From Paragonimus skrjabini miyazakii (taxonomy: Eukaryota > Platyhelminthes > Trematoda > Plagiorchiida > Troglotrematidae): a DNA stretch of 64,000 nucleotides. The stretch's first letter is position 1. Each line of letters opens with the position of its first letter. The position numbers were made by a program, and so were the translations under genes. The notes below the pieces were generated by a model that saw only the letters and a program-made list of their open reading frames with translations, did not search any database and was not told the origin of the DNA. Shown here one piece after another: positions 39,003-49,215 of this stretch. The stretch lies in contig JTDE01000706.1 in the NCBI GenBank assembly GCA_014338405.1, positions 8,390 through 72,389 of the forward strand, in the 5' to 3' direction.

Positions 39003-39465
39003 CGATCAATTGTGGGTGATGTTCAATCTATATGAAAATCAAAATCCTCCACTACTCATCAGTAATCAAATACCGCTCAACAAGTCAATGGTTTCTGTGA
39101 TTTCAACTTGGAGAGAAGTCCTAGTCGAGAGGTCATCGATTGGAGTTAACAGACAGTAACTGTGTCTCCTCTCGAGGCGATCGGGCAACCTGACCATTAC
39201 TCACAAGCGAAAGTGGATGAGCGTTCTCATATGATAATTCGGTCGTGCCTAACGTGAGGTCAATGGCACAGTGGTAAACACGGTTGCCTCATGAACTGAA
39301 TGTCCGTGGTTCAAGTCCCGGCAGTGGCGATGATATGCACTACTGATGAGCTCTAATGAGAGCGAAACTCGAGTCTAGTGCTTCTGTTGTTCGAAAGGGG
39401 CCGACTGGAAAGTCTATGGGAATGCGACAGCTGCGATCAATTGTGGGTGATGTTCAATCTATAAG
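39003..39465 (+). mobile_element. HHR-SINE family A, copy A4: terminally redundant, 11-bp TSD
   Basis: A 463-bp insertion flanked by the perfect 11-bp duplication AAAGTTATTTG (38992-39002 and 39466-39476). Order: 3' tail end (39003-39032), trailer (39033-39112), leader (39113-39252), tRNA-like head with A box TGGCACAGTGG (39264-39274) and B box GGTTCAAGTCC (39308-39318), hammerhead (39337-39381), tail to 39465. The first and last 30 or so bases are the same sequence (GCGATCAATTGTGGG...), offset by 431 bp. The insertion is thus one full unit plus a short overlap, as expected from a circular or head-to-tail multimeric RNA template. Confidence 0.88.
39337..39381 (+). ncRNA. Hammerhead ribozyme, canonical core (copy A4)
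   Basis: GCACTA, CTGATGA (39343-39349), stem II GCTCT-AATG-AGAGC, GAAA, stem III/loop CTCGAGT, cleavage C at 39375, then TAGTGC (39376-39381), a perfect six-pair stem I. This is the textbook core sequence. Stem III is only two pairs with a TCGA loop, or four pairs with no loop. Such short stem III forms often act best as dimers. Predicted active. Confidence 0.92.
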
Positions 39466-39699
39466 AAAGTTATTTGTATCAATCGTGTGCGGATGTTACT
39501 ACACCGATGGATCGCAAAGTTAGTCAACAGTGTCAGAATGACAAGGTTTTGAGACATGGTTAAGTAACAATTAACAAGTTTATTGTACAAAATTAAAGTA
39601 ACTGCTAATTGTTGCATGATGTATAAATTAGTTACAAAACTCATAGTTGCATTTGTACCTCAGCTATTGAGAAAGTTCGCTTGGTGTATGCTGTCCGAT

Positions 39700-40150
39700 T
39701 GTTTGTCCGTATGCCATGTGACTGTGAGGCGCGAACTTGAACCGCACACACACTTCCGGTTAACTCGCTCGCCGATAATCGGTCCCTAACCTCCCCACTT
39801 CACAGGCATGTCTGTGCTGTTTACAGCGCTATAAGACACCACTTGTATTCTTCCTCCAACATTGTTAGGAGACGCATCTCCTAACGAAGCAGCAAAGGCG
39901 ATCGATCCGGCTTCGAGTTAATTGGTATGTGATTTTAACTCACTCAGTCCAGTAAGCTCAATTGGATTGCAGCTGCGCGATCGAACGCCTGCACATCACG
40001 TGAAGCTGTTCTCACGAGTGCATTTTCAAATGTCCCCCACCCCTCTGTTGGACCTATAAATGTAGAGCCTCTGTGGCCTAATCGACTGGCCTCGGTTTTT
40101 TCAATAAACGATGTTGCCGCGCCCGTATTCTCCTTCTCGGTTCTGGTGGC
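39700..40150 (+). promoter_or_regulatory. Candidate 5' LTR/leader of the gypsy element
   Basis: Just upstream of the gag remnant lies a segment with TATAAA at 40055-40060 and the poly(A) signal AATAAA at 40103-40108, spaced like an LTR U3-R. A TGGTGGCAAACG-type stretch near 40146 could be a decayed primer-binding site. No matching 3' copy was found after 43650, so the LTR boundaries cannot be fixed. It is unrelated to the solo LTRs at 7307, 23913 and 51914. Confidence 0.45.
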
Positions 40151-40463
40151 AAACGATTGAGCTCGTATTAAGGGACGATCCAATAAACATATATTTGGTT
40201 TCTGTTCTCAACGGCCTTTTATGCTTCGTGCCTGGTGAATTCGCATTTGTAAAAAACGACTTAGTGCGCGTGCATCAGACTGGTGAGCCCATTCGACTGT
40301 TTTTTTTCGCAAGTGTATCTTTTGTATAACCGTAGTTTACTATTTCTAGATATTTTTAAATCGATTTATTCATCGTTTGTACCTTAATGGAATTTGACGC
40401 TTTCTTAGGTGCTCCAGCCAGTGCACTAGCCATGCCATTCATGACATGTAACGGTAAGCAGGC

Positions 40464-40688
40464 ATGACTCAAGTGGAAGAGGCTTTCCTTAAAGAGATGT
40501 GGCTCCAGCGTTTGCCTAAAGATATACAAAGCTTCCTTAGCACAAACTCGCTGGCAACCCTGGCACAGTCAACCGATACGGTCGAACGCATTTTGAAACC
40601 ATACGGCACCATCGTCTCCCAACTCGCTTGGAGTAGTCAAAATGCGATTGCTACTTTGGCTACTCAAGCTGCCAGTCTAGTTAGATAG
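40464..40688 (+). pseudogene. gag: Gag fragment of the gypsy element
   Basis: The frame holds KEMWLQRLPKDIQSFLST and SLATLAQSTDTVERIL, the conserved capsid C-terminal stretch (…FLQRLP…VQ…L…LA..AD…) of gypsy Gag. Downstream, at about 40850-40910, NLALLFQSANRAAKFACLP occupies the place of the CCHC-type knuckle, but the cysteines are not preserved. Confidence 0.7.
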
Positions 40689-40902
40689 CTCCAGGCTTTA
40701 ACGATGCATCGTTCCAGGTCACGCTCGATTATCCCCATTCGATGACACAACAACCGCACGGGGGTCGCCTACGTCTCGTCGAACGACATCGAACGCCAAT
40801 ACCCATTACTAGTGGTATCACCAGTAATTTAACAAAGACACCCGACGATGCCGATAACCTTGCACTGTTGTTCCAGTCAGCAAACAGGGCAGCCAAATTC
40901 GC

Positions 40903-41106
40903 ATGCCTACCAATGTAGCTCGTCCGAGTGGTCGTCTATTCTTTTCCAAAAATCATGAATCGAGGGCCCGCTATCTTATCGACACGGGTGCTCAGGTCAG
41001 CGTGATCCCACCTAAAGCAAACGCCTTGAACAGTTCGATCTCATCGAATGTTTGTGCGGCCAACGCAATCACTATCAGTGTTCGGCCGGTGCTCCCATAC
41101 ACTTGA
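40903..41106 (+). pseudogene. Aspartic protease fragment of the gypsy element
   Basis: Contains GRLFFSKNHESRARYLIDTG followed by AQVSVIPP. DTGA is the retropepsin active-site motif with its flanking hydrophobic strands. The second half of the domain is frameshifted (about 41100-41250). Confidence 0.82.
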
Positions 41107-41419
41107 CCTAAGTTTCACTGAATCTTCACGATCGCTGACGTCCACATGGCGAAACTTGGTGTCATTATTCTCCGCTACTTCGACCTTCTGGTATACTGCA
41201 AACAATGCCGTCTGGTCTACCAAACGACAAACCTTACGGTTACTGAGATTTTGATCGATAAGATATCAATCAGTCCCATGTATGAAAGCTATGGGCAAGT
41301 AAATTCGTTGAATTTTCTAACTGCGAAGTATCCACCGTTTTCCGACAATCATTTCTGCCTGCCGTCACAGGTCCCAGGAGACACCACATAGTTATGGAAA
41401 ACCAGCCAATCTTTGTCAA

Positions 41420-41960
41420 AGGTCACAAGTTGACACCGGACAAGCTGAACACATGCTCGAACTTGGAGTCATCCACCCGTCCATTAATCCCTCACCACCT
41501 CACATGGTGCCTAAAGCGCTGGGTGTAATAACAACAAGATACACGACAGGTACCCGATCCTGCATATGCAGGACATCATTGCTAACATTCACGGCACCCA
41601 TATGTTCTCGAAAATAGACTTGGTGCAAGTGTACCACCAGATCCTTGTTGTGCTCGAGAATGTCGCCAAGACAGTCGTGATCATGCCATCCGGTTTATTT
41701 GAATTTCTACGTACGACGTTTGGTTTACGAAACGCTGCAAAAACGTCTCAGTGCCTTATCGATGACGTCACGCGGAGTCTGGAGTTCGTCTATCGACGAC
41801 TTATTAGTTGTGATCGCTTCCGAGGAAGAACACTGGATCCATCTGTGACACCTCTTCGACAGATTAGCAACTTTCGGCATAACAACTAATAAGGACAAAT
41901 ATATTTTCGGCCAACCCGAAGTAGAGTTGATCAGCATGTTCAACCATTGACCGACAAGGT
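41420..41960 (+). pseudogene. Reverse transcriptase fragment of the gypsy element
   Basis: In one frame AEHMLELGVIHPS leads to HMVPKALG. A shifted frame gives RYPILHMQDIIANIHG, FSKIDLVQVYHQI (motif A region), PSGLFEFLRTTFGLRNAAKT (motif B) and FVY. The YxDD box survives only out of frame, as IDDLLVVIASEEEH near 41796-41840. The segment normally reading DWRPCGDYR is missing or lost at about 41525. Confidence 0.85.
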
Positions 41961-41974
41961 AGGATTAATGCGCG

Positions 41975-42560
41975 ATTCTCTATCCTAAAACTTTCGCCGT
42001 CATCTGTCAGTTCACCATGATGGTTGGTTATTACAGACGGTTTATTCGACACTGCGCTAAGAATATGCAGCCTTTAACCGATTCCCTTCGTGGCCGTGTC
42101 AATGGGACGTTGCGTAAACCGCGACAGCCATAGAATCGTTCGGTCGTATTAAAGATGATTTGGCCACCGTCGTCATGTTACACCACTTCAACTCAGCCGC
42201 CGAAATAAGTATAACTTTTGACACGTCAGACACCGCAGCCGCCGCCATTCATCAGTAGTTCGTCAGTGGACTTTGGATACCACCCGTTTTCTTGTTCAGA
42301 CGTCTACTTCCGGCTGAAACAAGGTATAGCACGTTCGGTCATGAGTTGTTAGCAATCTACTTGGCCGTTCGTCATTTCCGACATGTCCTTGAAGGAAACC
42401 TGCCTGTGATTTTCACCGACCACAAACCGTTAGTTTTGTCCTCCCCGATAGGTCCGAGAGACGTCCACCCCGCGAAATCCGACATCTGAACTTTGTATCT
42501 CAATTTACGTTAGATATGCGCCACGTTTCTGGCAGCGATAACGTTGTAGGTAATGCTTTG
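41975..42560 (+). pseudogene. RNase H region of the gypsy element
   Basis: MVGYYRRFIRHCAKNMQPLT (about 42020-42080) is the RT-RNase H connection. FDTSDTAAAAIHQ follows, then PPVFLFRRLLPAETRYSTFG and HELLAIYLAVRHFRHVLEG with FTDHKPL. These carry the D, E and D of the RNase H catalytic set, but a stop precedes FVSGLW and the frame breaks after about 42489. Confidence 0.85.
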
Positions 42561-42739
42561 TCCAGAGTATTGAGGGTAGCTGGTCACGACTCATTCGACT
42601 TAAACGTTTTGGTCAGCGCACAACGTTCGGGAACTGATTTCTGCGCTTCCTGCCAACAATCAACTCTACGTCTTTTCAGCCCGTATCAGCATTTGCATGC
42701 ACGATTTTTTACGACATTTCCACTGGATATTCGCTTTCT

Positions 42740-43650
42740 GTGGTTGCTACTATTTTCTAACAAAGCGTGTTTGGTACACCACACAGTATCGCCCATCCTG
42801 GCTGCGACCAAGCTTATTTCCGATAGGTACTTTTCACCAGGTATACAAAAGGCTGTCAGAAACTGAGCGCTCGTTTGCTTAGCCTGACAACAAGCTAAAA
42901 TTCCTTGTCACCTATCAGCCCCAATAGGTCTATATCCTACTGCTTCTCCTCATCTGTCACACGTGCACATCGATATCGTTGGTCCTCTGCCACTGTATAA
43001 CGGTACGTCCTATCTTCCAATGATGATCGACAGCTTCAATGGATGACCCAAAGCCGTCCCAGTATTCAACTTTTTGTCGAAGCAATCTCGCATGCCTTCG
43101 TCGAATGCTATGTTGCATCGCATTGCTGTCCCGCTACAGTGGCAACCGACCGTGGTTGACAATTTGAAAGTGGTTGTTTCGCGAAAACGCTGCGTACCTT
43201 AATATGTCACCTCTCCGTGCACCGCGGCCTACTGTCCAGCTGCGAATAAAATGGTTGAACTCTTTCATCGATCCGTTGGACAGAAACCCTGCCAATGGTG
43301 CTACCTGGTACACGTGCGGCTATCAAGGCCTACATTTAGGTTTCCAGTGCCTAACATTTTACGGCTAACTACTACGTTTGCCTGGGGCTTACTTTTTCTT
43401 TAGCACAAACCACCTTAGGTGTGATGCTTCTTTCGCTTACCAGCTCACTGCCAAGATGCGTCATTTCCTTTCGACGATGACCCGACAACAAACCTGTAAG
43501 GTTTTCGTTCCGCAAGCCCTCCATCAATCTACATATGTCTTCGCACACGTGGATAGTCAGCGAAGTCCTCTCGAACGTCCTTAAGGAGGACTTTTCAAGG
43601 TGCTTCAAAGAAAGAGTCGTGTGTATATCATAGACCAAAACAACGGCTAG
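42740..43650 (+). pseudogene. Integrase fragment of the gypsy element
   Basis: The HHCC zinc-binding region is seen as VHHTVSPILAATKLISDRYF with Cys residues following. The DDE core comes in three frames: HVHIDIVGPLPLYNGTSYLP (first D, near 42963), ATDRG (second D, near 43143) and NKMVELFHRS (E, near 43244). The C-terminal part 43384-43650 reads FVPQALHQSTYVFAHVDSQR then KVLQRKSRVCIID, the usual gypsy integrase tail. Stops and shifts throughout. Confidence 0.85.
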
Positions 43651-46140
43651 TAAGATAACCTTTATTAAGAAAGAGCCACTGAGATATTAGTTTTTCTTTT
43701 CATCTCAAAGATTCGATACATTGTTCAATGGATTCACAAGCTTGTATTGCTACATCTTTGTTTAGAATCGTTTTCTAATTCAGGGTCGCACTGCACATTC
43801 CACTATTTTCGTATACTATTTGAATTAGTAGTCTCCGGTAGCCCACAAATGTGGTTATGATCGGAACTGCACACAAGTCATTGTGGACTTGAACATCCAA
43901 GGAAAAGTCTGGTAGGATATACGTATGCTCCTACAATCGAGAGGAAATACTTCAGTTCCATGTAATAGGCTTTTTCATGCAGAGACCCCCCACAGGGGAT
44001 GTGAAACACGGAGTTGAAACTAAATCTCATCTTCTGACGGCGTAGGATATTCTCCAGTCAGGTACATGTAAAGTGGACAACCAGTATGTGGTGACAACTC
44101 TTATTACGAAAATATTATATGTTTATAATGTTGTTGACAAATGTTTGTTGATTCATTTTCATAAATTTAGGAACTTTCGGCAGAAAGTGATTATTTTTAC
44201 TTTCAGACCACCAATACTCCTCGTCGGTCACATTTATCGTCTTCAGTGAAAGGAGTATTAGAAGCCAAGTTGTTTTGTTGTGTTCGTTCAGCTCCTGTCA
44301 CAGTACGAAAGCTAATGTCAAGATTTGATAATGATTTTCTTGTGGAAAACCAAATCATTACGTAGCCATTATGAAATCGACTTCAACCACTTTCTGCCTT
44401 ATAAACCAGTAAATACAAAAATCACATGGGTACCACTTCAAACGAGTACAACTAAGAAAAACCTAAGTGTTAGTTTGCGGTAGTATGAGGCAGAATGAAC
44501 AACACAGAAGCAACCGCAATGTATGAGAATGAGACATCTCATCTCTTGTTAGTTGGAGTTGCCACGCCCAGTAACTATGGCAATAGATTTATCGCATTGA
44601 GTGGATGGGTATTATATTTGGAAGAAGTACACATCAATTACACCTTTTCATATATCTGTTTCTATTTTAGACACAAAATTTTCCATTACATGCTAAACCA
44701 GTTCACTTTGGCGCATTAAAATTTCCACATTAAAATTTTGGACGTGACAGCAAGAACGCGATTGACCCGATTAACCTTGAGGGACAACCGATCTCAATTA
44801 AGCCACCTCGCACTGGCTACTTTGATAAAGGAAATGATACGGGTTATTCGAACGGTGTCAACGGCTTTGTCTAATCAGAACGGGATTAGCGGTCAAAGAG
44901 GGGTACAGATCATCCGACCCTGTTTCTATGATCTCATCAACCTGTGGACTGTATTGGTTCCTTTGACAGGTAAATAATTGCGAGTGGTTAGGGTTGTCTG
45001 TGGATCTCAATTCCAGTAGGAATGAGCCTTGGGGTCGTGGTAGAATTCGATCTGTAATGTGACAGCGAACCATTTTGTGAAATTTTTTAAGTTTATCTCA
45101 CTTACATGGCTTGCGCACACATGTACACTGGCTGCAGTCCCGAAACACGCAGACGTGTTATTGGAGCATTTGAAAGGGTTATTATTCTGAACGGAGCCAA
45201 GTGTTATACCGCTCACAAGTGGCTTCATGTGGATTGCTTCATGTGCCTTGCAAAGAATAGATAAGCAAATTCTAACGGAATTAGAGATCGATATGTTGCT
45301 GCAGTGGATTTCCGTAGACCTGGTGACTATACTGCAACTTTTGAGGTCGCGCGTCAAAGTTGAGATTGTGAAGGATTTATCGACCACAACGATTGGTCGA
45401 TACTTGGATGGCCGATGCACAACTGTTTGCGGACTGTGTCCAATACCCTCTGACATTAGTAACAGCGAATGTTTGATTGGTGATTTTGATTGGATGAGTG
45501 CATGGGACGGTTTTACTGTTCCTCAGCTGGGAAGAAAGTCAGGCAATATTCAAACGACCACATGTCATCGTAGATCTGTGACATGCTTTAACGGGGCTGC
45601 ATCCAGTCTTACAGAAGCAATCCATGGATTCATTTCGGGTCCACAAGTCTATGCTCGGCTATTTGACTACAGGAGTTATGAATCACTGATGAGAGAAATT
45701 TATACTGAGCTCTGTTGATTTCGTATCTCTAACTAGAAGTGAACTCGAGCTCATTTTTCAGTCCGAATTAAGCCAGTCAAACTGTTCCTATGAGTGCGAC
45801 AGCAGCGCAGTTAGACTCAAATATTGTTTGGTTTGTAGACGCTAAGACGCATAATTTGACGGAATCACAAAAATGCTTGTCAAGCATTCTTCATTTCAAT
45901 GTTGGCTATATTAATTTTCGCCCCTAAGCTTTGACGTCTTGTCAGAAGAACGTCGATCACCTTTTACTAACAGCTTGATTCTGTTGTCATTCAGGTGGCT
46001 AAATTCCTTATAACACACGGGATTATTACAAAAAATAAGAGGATTACATGCTAACCTTTTTTCGAGGTTTGTTCTGTGGTTAGTCTGACAGTACTGGCTT
46101 TTCATTATGTAGTCAACTCAGAAAAAGCCTGCAAGCGGCT
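43651..46140. other. No recognised gene; one 163-codon frame
   Basis: No 3' LTR for the preceding gypsy element and no domain recognised. The longest frame (45227-45718) is listed separately. Confidence 0.45.
45227..45718 (+). CDS. Unassigned 163-codon frame
   Basis: The longest frame in the window outside mobile elements. It has a Leu-rich start and mixed composition, with an aromatic/acidic stretch GDFDWMSAWDGF near residues 85-96. No family recognised, no signal peptide or clear domain. An antisense frame overlaps its first half (to 45456). It may be an exon, a relic or chance. Confidence 0.22.
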   Translation: MWIASCALQRIDKQILTELEIDMLLQWISVDLVTILQLLRSRVKVEIVKDLSTTTIGRYLDGRCTTVCGLCPIPSDISNSECLIGDFDWMSAWDGFTVPQLGRKSGNIQTTTCHRRSVTCFNGAASSLTEAIHGFISGPQVYARLFDYRSYESLMREIYTELC

Positions 46141-46288
46141 GATCTCATTGATCGTCAGCAAAATGATGAACAGTTGTTTCGACCTAGTTGGGTCTTATCA
46201 GCATCATTCGCGCCGGAGAATGGATCCCCTGACCCGCAAATAGGTGGCAGATTGTAGTCCAACCACTTATTCGGTAGACTACGAGGTC
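46141..46288 (-). mobile_element. tRNA-headed SINE family B, copy B1
   Basis: On the minus strand: GACCTCGTAGTCTACCG, then AATAAGTGGTTGGACTACA, GCGGGTCAGGGGATCC (degenerate B box) and CATTCTCCGG, then a hammerhead-like block (46163-46207) and a tail TTTTGCTGACGATCAATGAG. The same order recurs at 55540 (minus), 55986 (plus), 58090 (minus) and 58305 (plus). The head resembles a tRNA but not that of family A. Confidence 0.7.
46163..46207 (-). ncRNA. Hammerhead ribozyme relic in family B (copy B1)
   Basis: Minus strand: stem I ATGATG, core CTGATAA, stem II GACC-CAACTA-GGTC, GAAA, C-AACT-G short stem III, TT as U16.1-H17, then CATCAT pairing perfectly with ATGATG. The only core defect is G8 changed to A (CTGATGA expected), a catalytic base, so this copy should be inactive. 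Copy B5 (58402-58408) keeps CTGATGA. Confidence 0.62.
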
Positions 46289-46330
46289 ACAGTCACCTGG
46301 GTTGTAGGAAGATATGTGAATTAGTTTCAT

Positions 46331-46438
46331 TAGCTGTTGCGTTTCCTTTCGCTCACAGGCTGAAATCGATCAACCGTTTGAAGGCCAAGATACGGTTGAT
46401 CGATTTCAGTCTATGAGTGAAAGGAAGCGCAACGGCTA
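46331..46438. repeat. 47-bp inverted repeat (palindrome), 14-nt loop
   Basis: Arms 46331-46377 and 46392-46438 match at 42 of 47 positions, the five differences being transitions. Related single-arm sequences occur at 57956-58001 and 58228-58272 next to other family-B copies, so the arms look like the 5' leader of family B in inverted duplicate. Confidence 0.85.
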
Positions 46439-46899
46439 GAGAAAATAATTCAGAGAAAGCATGTTGATTAACCCCGTTAGTGTATTGTGTAGTCTTCTTG
46501 AACTTGAATTAATCAGGTTGTAGATGCAATAGACATTACAGTTAGGCATTTGGTTGTTCGTTGAGCATGCACTTTGGCTGGAAGTGTTTACTTACCAAAC
46601 GGGATGACATCATCAGTGCGCATGAGTTTGGGCGTTCACAGCCAAGGATGGTGGCTAGTGAGATTAGACGGATTTCTGTTATTGTACGTAGAAGTGAGTT
46701 GACTATTTGACTTGAATTTTGATCGGCTACTTCCGGTTGCTTTTCATCTTTTAATCCGCGTTATGACTGGGTGTTCTCTTCTATTTGTAAACTGTGAACT
46801 GGAGTATCATTCGACATTTCTTATCGCTGTTAAACCCTGTTCTGAAACCGGAATGATGGATATTCAGCTTCTGAAGTCTCAGCTGACTGATTAGACATT

Positions 46900-47173
46900 T
46901 CAAGTTGAACATCACCCACAATTGATCGCAGCTGTCGCATCGCCATAGGCTTTCCAGTCGGCCCCTTTCAAAAAGAAGCACTAGACTCGAGTTTCGCTCT
47001 CATTAGAGCTCGTCAGTAGTGCATATCATAGCCACTGCCGGGACCTGAACCACGGATACGCTGTTCATGAGGCAACCGTGTTTACCACTGCGCAATTGAC
47101 CTCACGTTAAACACGACCGAATTGTCATATATGAACGCTCAACCATTTTCGCTTTTGAGTAATCATCAGACAT
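46900..47173 (-). mobile_element. HHR-SINE family A, copy A5, with 12-bp TSD
   Basis: A minus-strand insertion flanked by the perfect 12-bp duplication TGATTAGACATT (46888-46899 and 47174-47185). It contains about 70 bp of leader, the tRNA-like head (A box TTGCGCAGTGG, B box reduced by mutation to GGTTCAGGTCC), an intact hammerhead, and the tail ending TTCAACTTGA. Its 5' end lies in the leader and its 3' end at the tail, both different from copies A2 and A4. Confidence 0.9.
46978..47022 (-). ncRNA. Hammerhead ribozyme, intact (copy A5)
   Basis: Minus strand GCACTA, CTGACGA, GCTCT-AATG-AGAGC, GAAA, CTCGAGT, C, TAGTGC: all core residues present, stem I six of six pairs, stem II five of five. 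Predicted to cleave after GTC. Best conserved together with 39337-39381. Confidence 0.92.
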
Positions 47174-47185
47174 TGATTAGACATT

Positions 47186-49022
47186 ACCCAGTTTTGATTA
47201 CCGATCCGACCTGTTCAAGTTGCTCCGTTCCGTTGTGCATGAATTTGAACACAACCACATTTATCTGTCCCTCGGTCTCTGATTCGCATTGGCTGATGGA
47301 TTTTATCCGTTTCAAGGCGTTTGTTTATTGAACTGATGGACGAATACCACTCTCATACGTTTAGTATTTGTTTCGATAAGGAATTCTGCGTTTTTCGGGA
47401 GATCGAGAAAAACTGATTGCGTCTGTCTATGACCGTCGTTCGTGTACTCATGTATATGACTTTTGTTCGATTTGGTCGATATAGTTTTGTACGCGGTGAT
47501 TGTATTTGATTTGGTGCTTAACGTTCCTTTCATGTGTGGATCTTAGTCATTTCTTCGGTTTTCATAGTATTTTTCGGAGTGTTGCCTTTGGTGCGTGTGT
47601 TAGCGTGATGTGGTCTAAAAATTCTTGATATCACATTCCTGAACGGTTTTTAAGCACGGTAGAACGGTTCGTTTTGTTTATAGTTCCTTAAGATGTGAAT
47701 AGCTTTTTTTCTGTTTGACGAAAAATTTGAATACACCTTGTGAAGAAATACTCAAGTTAGGTGCTATTCTTCTTCCCCTTGAAGATCCGCAGTACTGGAA
47801 TATGTTTCAGTTTTATTTGACAGAGTTTAAACGCAACTCCTTTCGTGACAGGCTCTGTGGTTACTGTGAAAATTTGGGACTAGATCTGTACATATTTAGT
47901 TTTCATCAAACGGAGAAATCACTGTTATAGTAGCAGTGAGGATGTTTCACGGCAAATGAGAACGGTAACGCTCGGAATAATACAACGCATTGAAGTTTAC
48001 TAAAATGTGATTTCATGCCTTCATAAATGGATTTGTACGGTCTTGCATGTAACTCCGTCGGGTTCGAACTCTACTGTTCAACTTCTCCTTTTCTTGCAAC
48101 AGTATCTTCAAATTGAGCATTAGTCTGAAAAATTAGCACGATTTTGTGTCGTTTCATTGCGAATGTTTCTCACAAACCCATCGTAATTTTAAGCGCAACC
48201 ACTCCAGTGGAAGCTGTTTGTTGTGATTTAAAATGGAGAACTCGAGGAGATGGACTGCATGTATTAAGTCACAATTTTGGTGTTAGGTTGAAGCTTTGTC
48301 GAGTAATTGAACAGCAAATGAAACGAGATTTGTTTTGTGTTTCTGTGTAATGAGGCGGCTGATATTCTCTAACGTACAATTGTTTTAAAGAACCTCAATC
48401 TTAGCATCGAAAAGAAATCAACGTTCACTCTACACATGAACTAATGTTTAGACCAAGTGCTCTTAAACGATTTAGGGGTGAACAATGAATGGTTGTTTAA
48501 CTAATAAAAACGTTCATCGGTGTTGTAAACTGAATAGCATTTCACTAACCACGTTATCATGTTTTGATAAACAGAGGTTTTGGAATTGATTAAAAATGAC
48601 CGACAGGAAATAATTAAAAACCTTAAGAATGAATTGAAAACTGCTTTCATCTCGTTGACCCGATTGTTTGGGCACCTGTATATTGTACCACAAGGAAGTA
48701 TAATCCCAACTATAATGATTATTAAAAAGACTGACGTCAAAAGATTAGTGAAGGATAAAAACTGTGTAAAACACTGAACAGACAGAAAGAAACGAAACAT
48801 TTTGACTTAACTGAACAAATGTCGATCAGTTGGATAAGTGAATAAATCTAGAGAGCAGTCAAAATTGTATTATTTTCATGATAAAACGAGTTTCAACGTA
48901 AGTGTTATGTTTCTGTGGTTTTAGTAGACACTGCACTTCCAGCATGGCTATGAGTTATCCTAAGGTGTAAAGAAATCAACAGTTTCATTCGCTGTGAATA
49001 TGATTCGTCTATACGTTTTCCA
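47186..49022. other. No supported gene
   Basis: Short frames only (for example 47715-47930, 71 codons, protein-like composition but no domain and no splice evidence). Confidence 0.45.
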
Positions 49023-49215
49023 ATTCAAGATGTCTCGATATCGCTTTCGAGTGTCCCGATATCAATTCAAGATGTCTGAAGGAGGATCTCCGGGTTTCAT
49101 TGGCGAACGGGGCGGCGAGGCTAACATGTGCATGGGTAGGCTGACACTCGTGGACTGATCGACTCTTACGGAGTTGAGGGACACAGATTCGCCGAGATCA
49201 GGGAGTACAACATAA
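49023..49215 (+). repeat. Left arm of a long inverted repeat
   Basis: Starts TTCAAGATGTCTCGATATC and runs through CCCGATATCAA, GGATCTCCGGG, GAACGGGGCGGCGAGGCTAA, GTAGGCTGACA, CGACTCTTACG and CACAGATTC. Each block has an ordered counterpart on the minus strand of 51428-51621. The arm also repeats its own TTCAAGATGTCT at 49065-49076. Confidence 0.8.

Larger units (their letters stand above)
40380..43650 (+). pseudogene. pol: Ty3/gypsy retrotransposon, CsRn1-like, heavily decayed
   Basis: An LTR retrotransposon internal region with domains in the order gag, protease, RT, RNase H, integrase, which is the Ty3/gypsy order. Each piece is identifiable by motif, but frames change and stops interrupt repeatedly, so no polyprotein could be made. 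The motifs (RYLIDTGAQVSV, DLVQVYHQI, ETRYSTFGHELLAIYLAVRH, HVHIDIVGPLP) are closest, from memory of the family, to CsRn1-type elements of trematodes. No 3' LTR or polypurine tract was seen downstream. The element sits about 0.2 kb after a family-A insertion. Confidence 0.9.

Noticed and set aside
47715..47930. 71-codon frame as a host exon
   Set aside because: Looks protein-like, but nothing supports splicing or homology; left unannotated.
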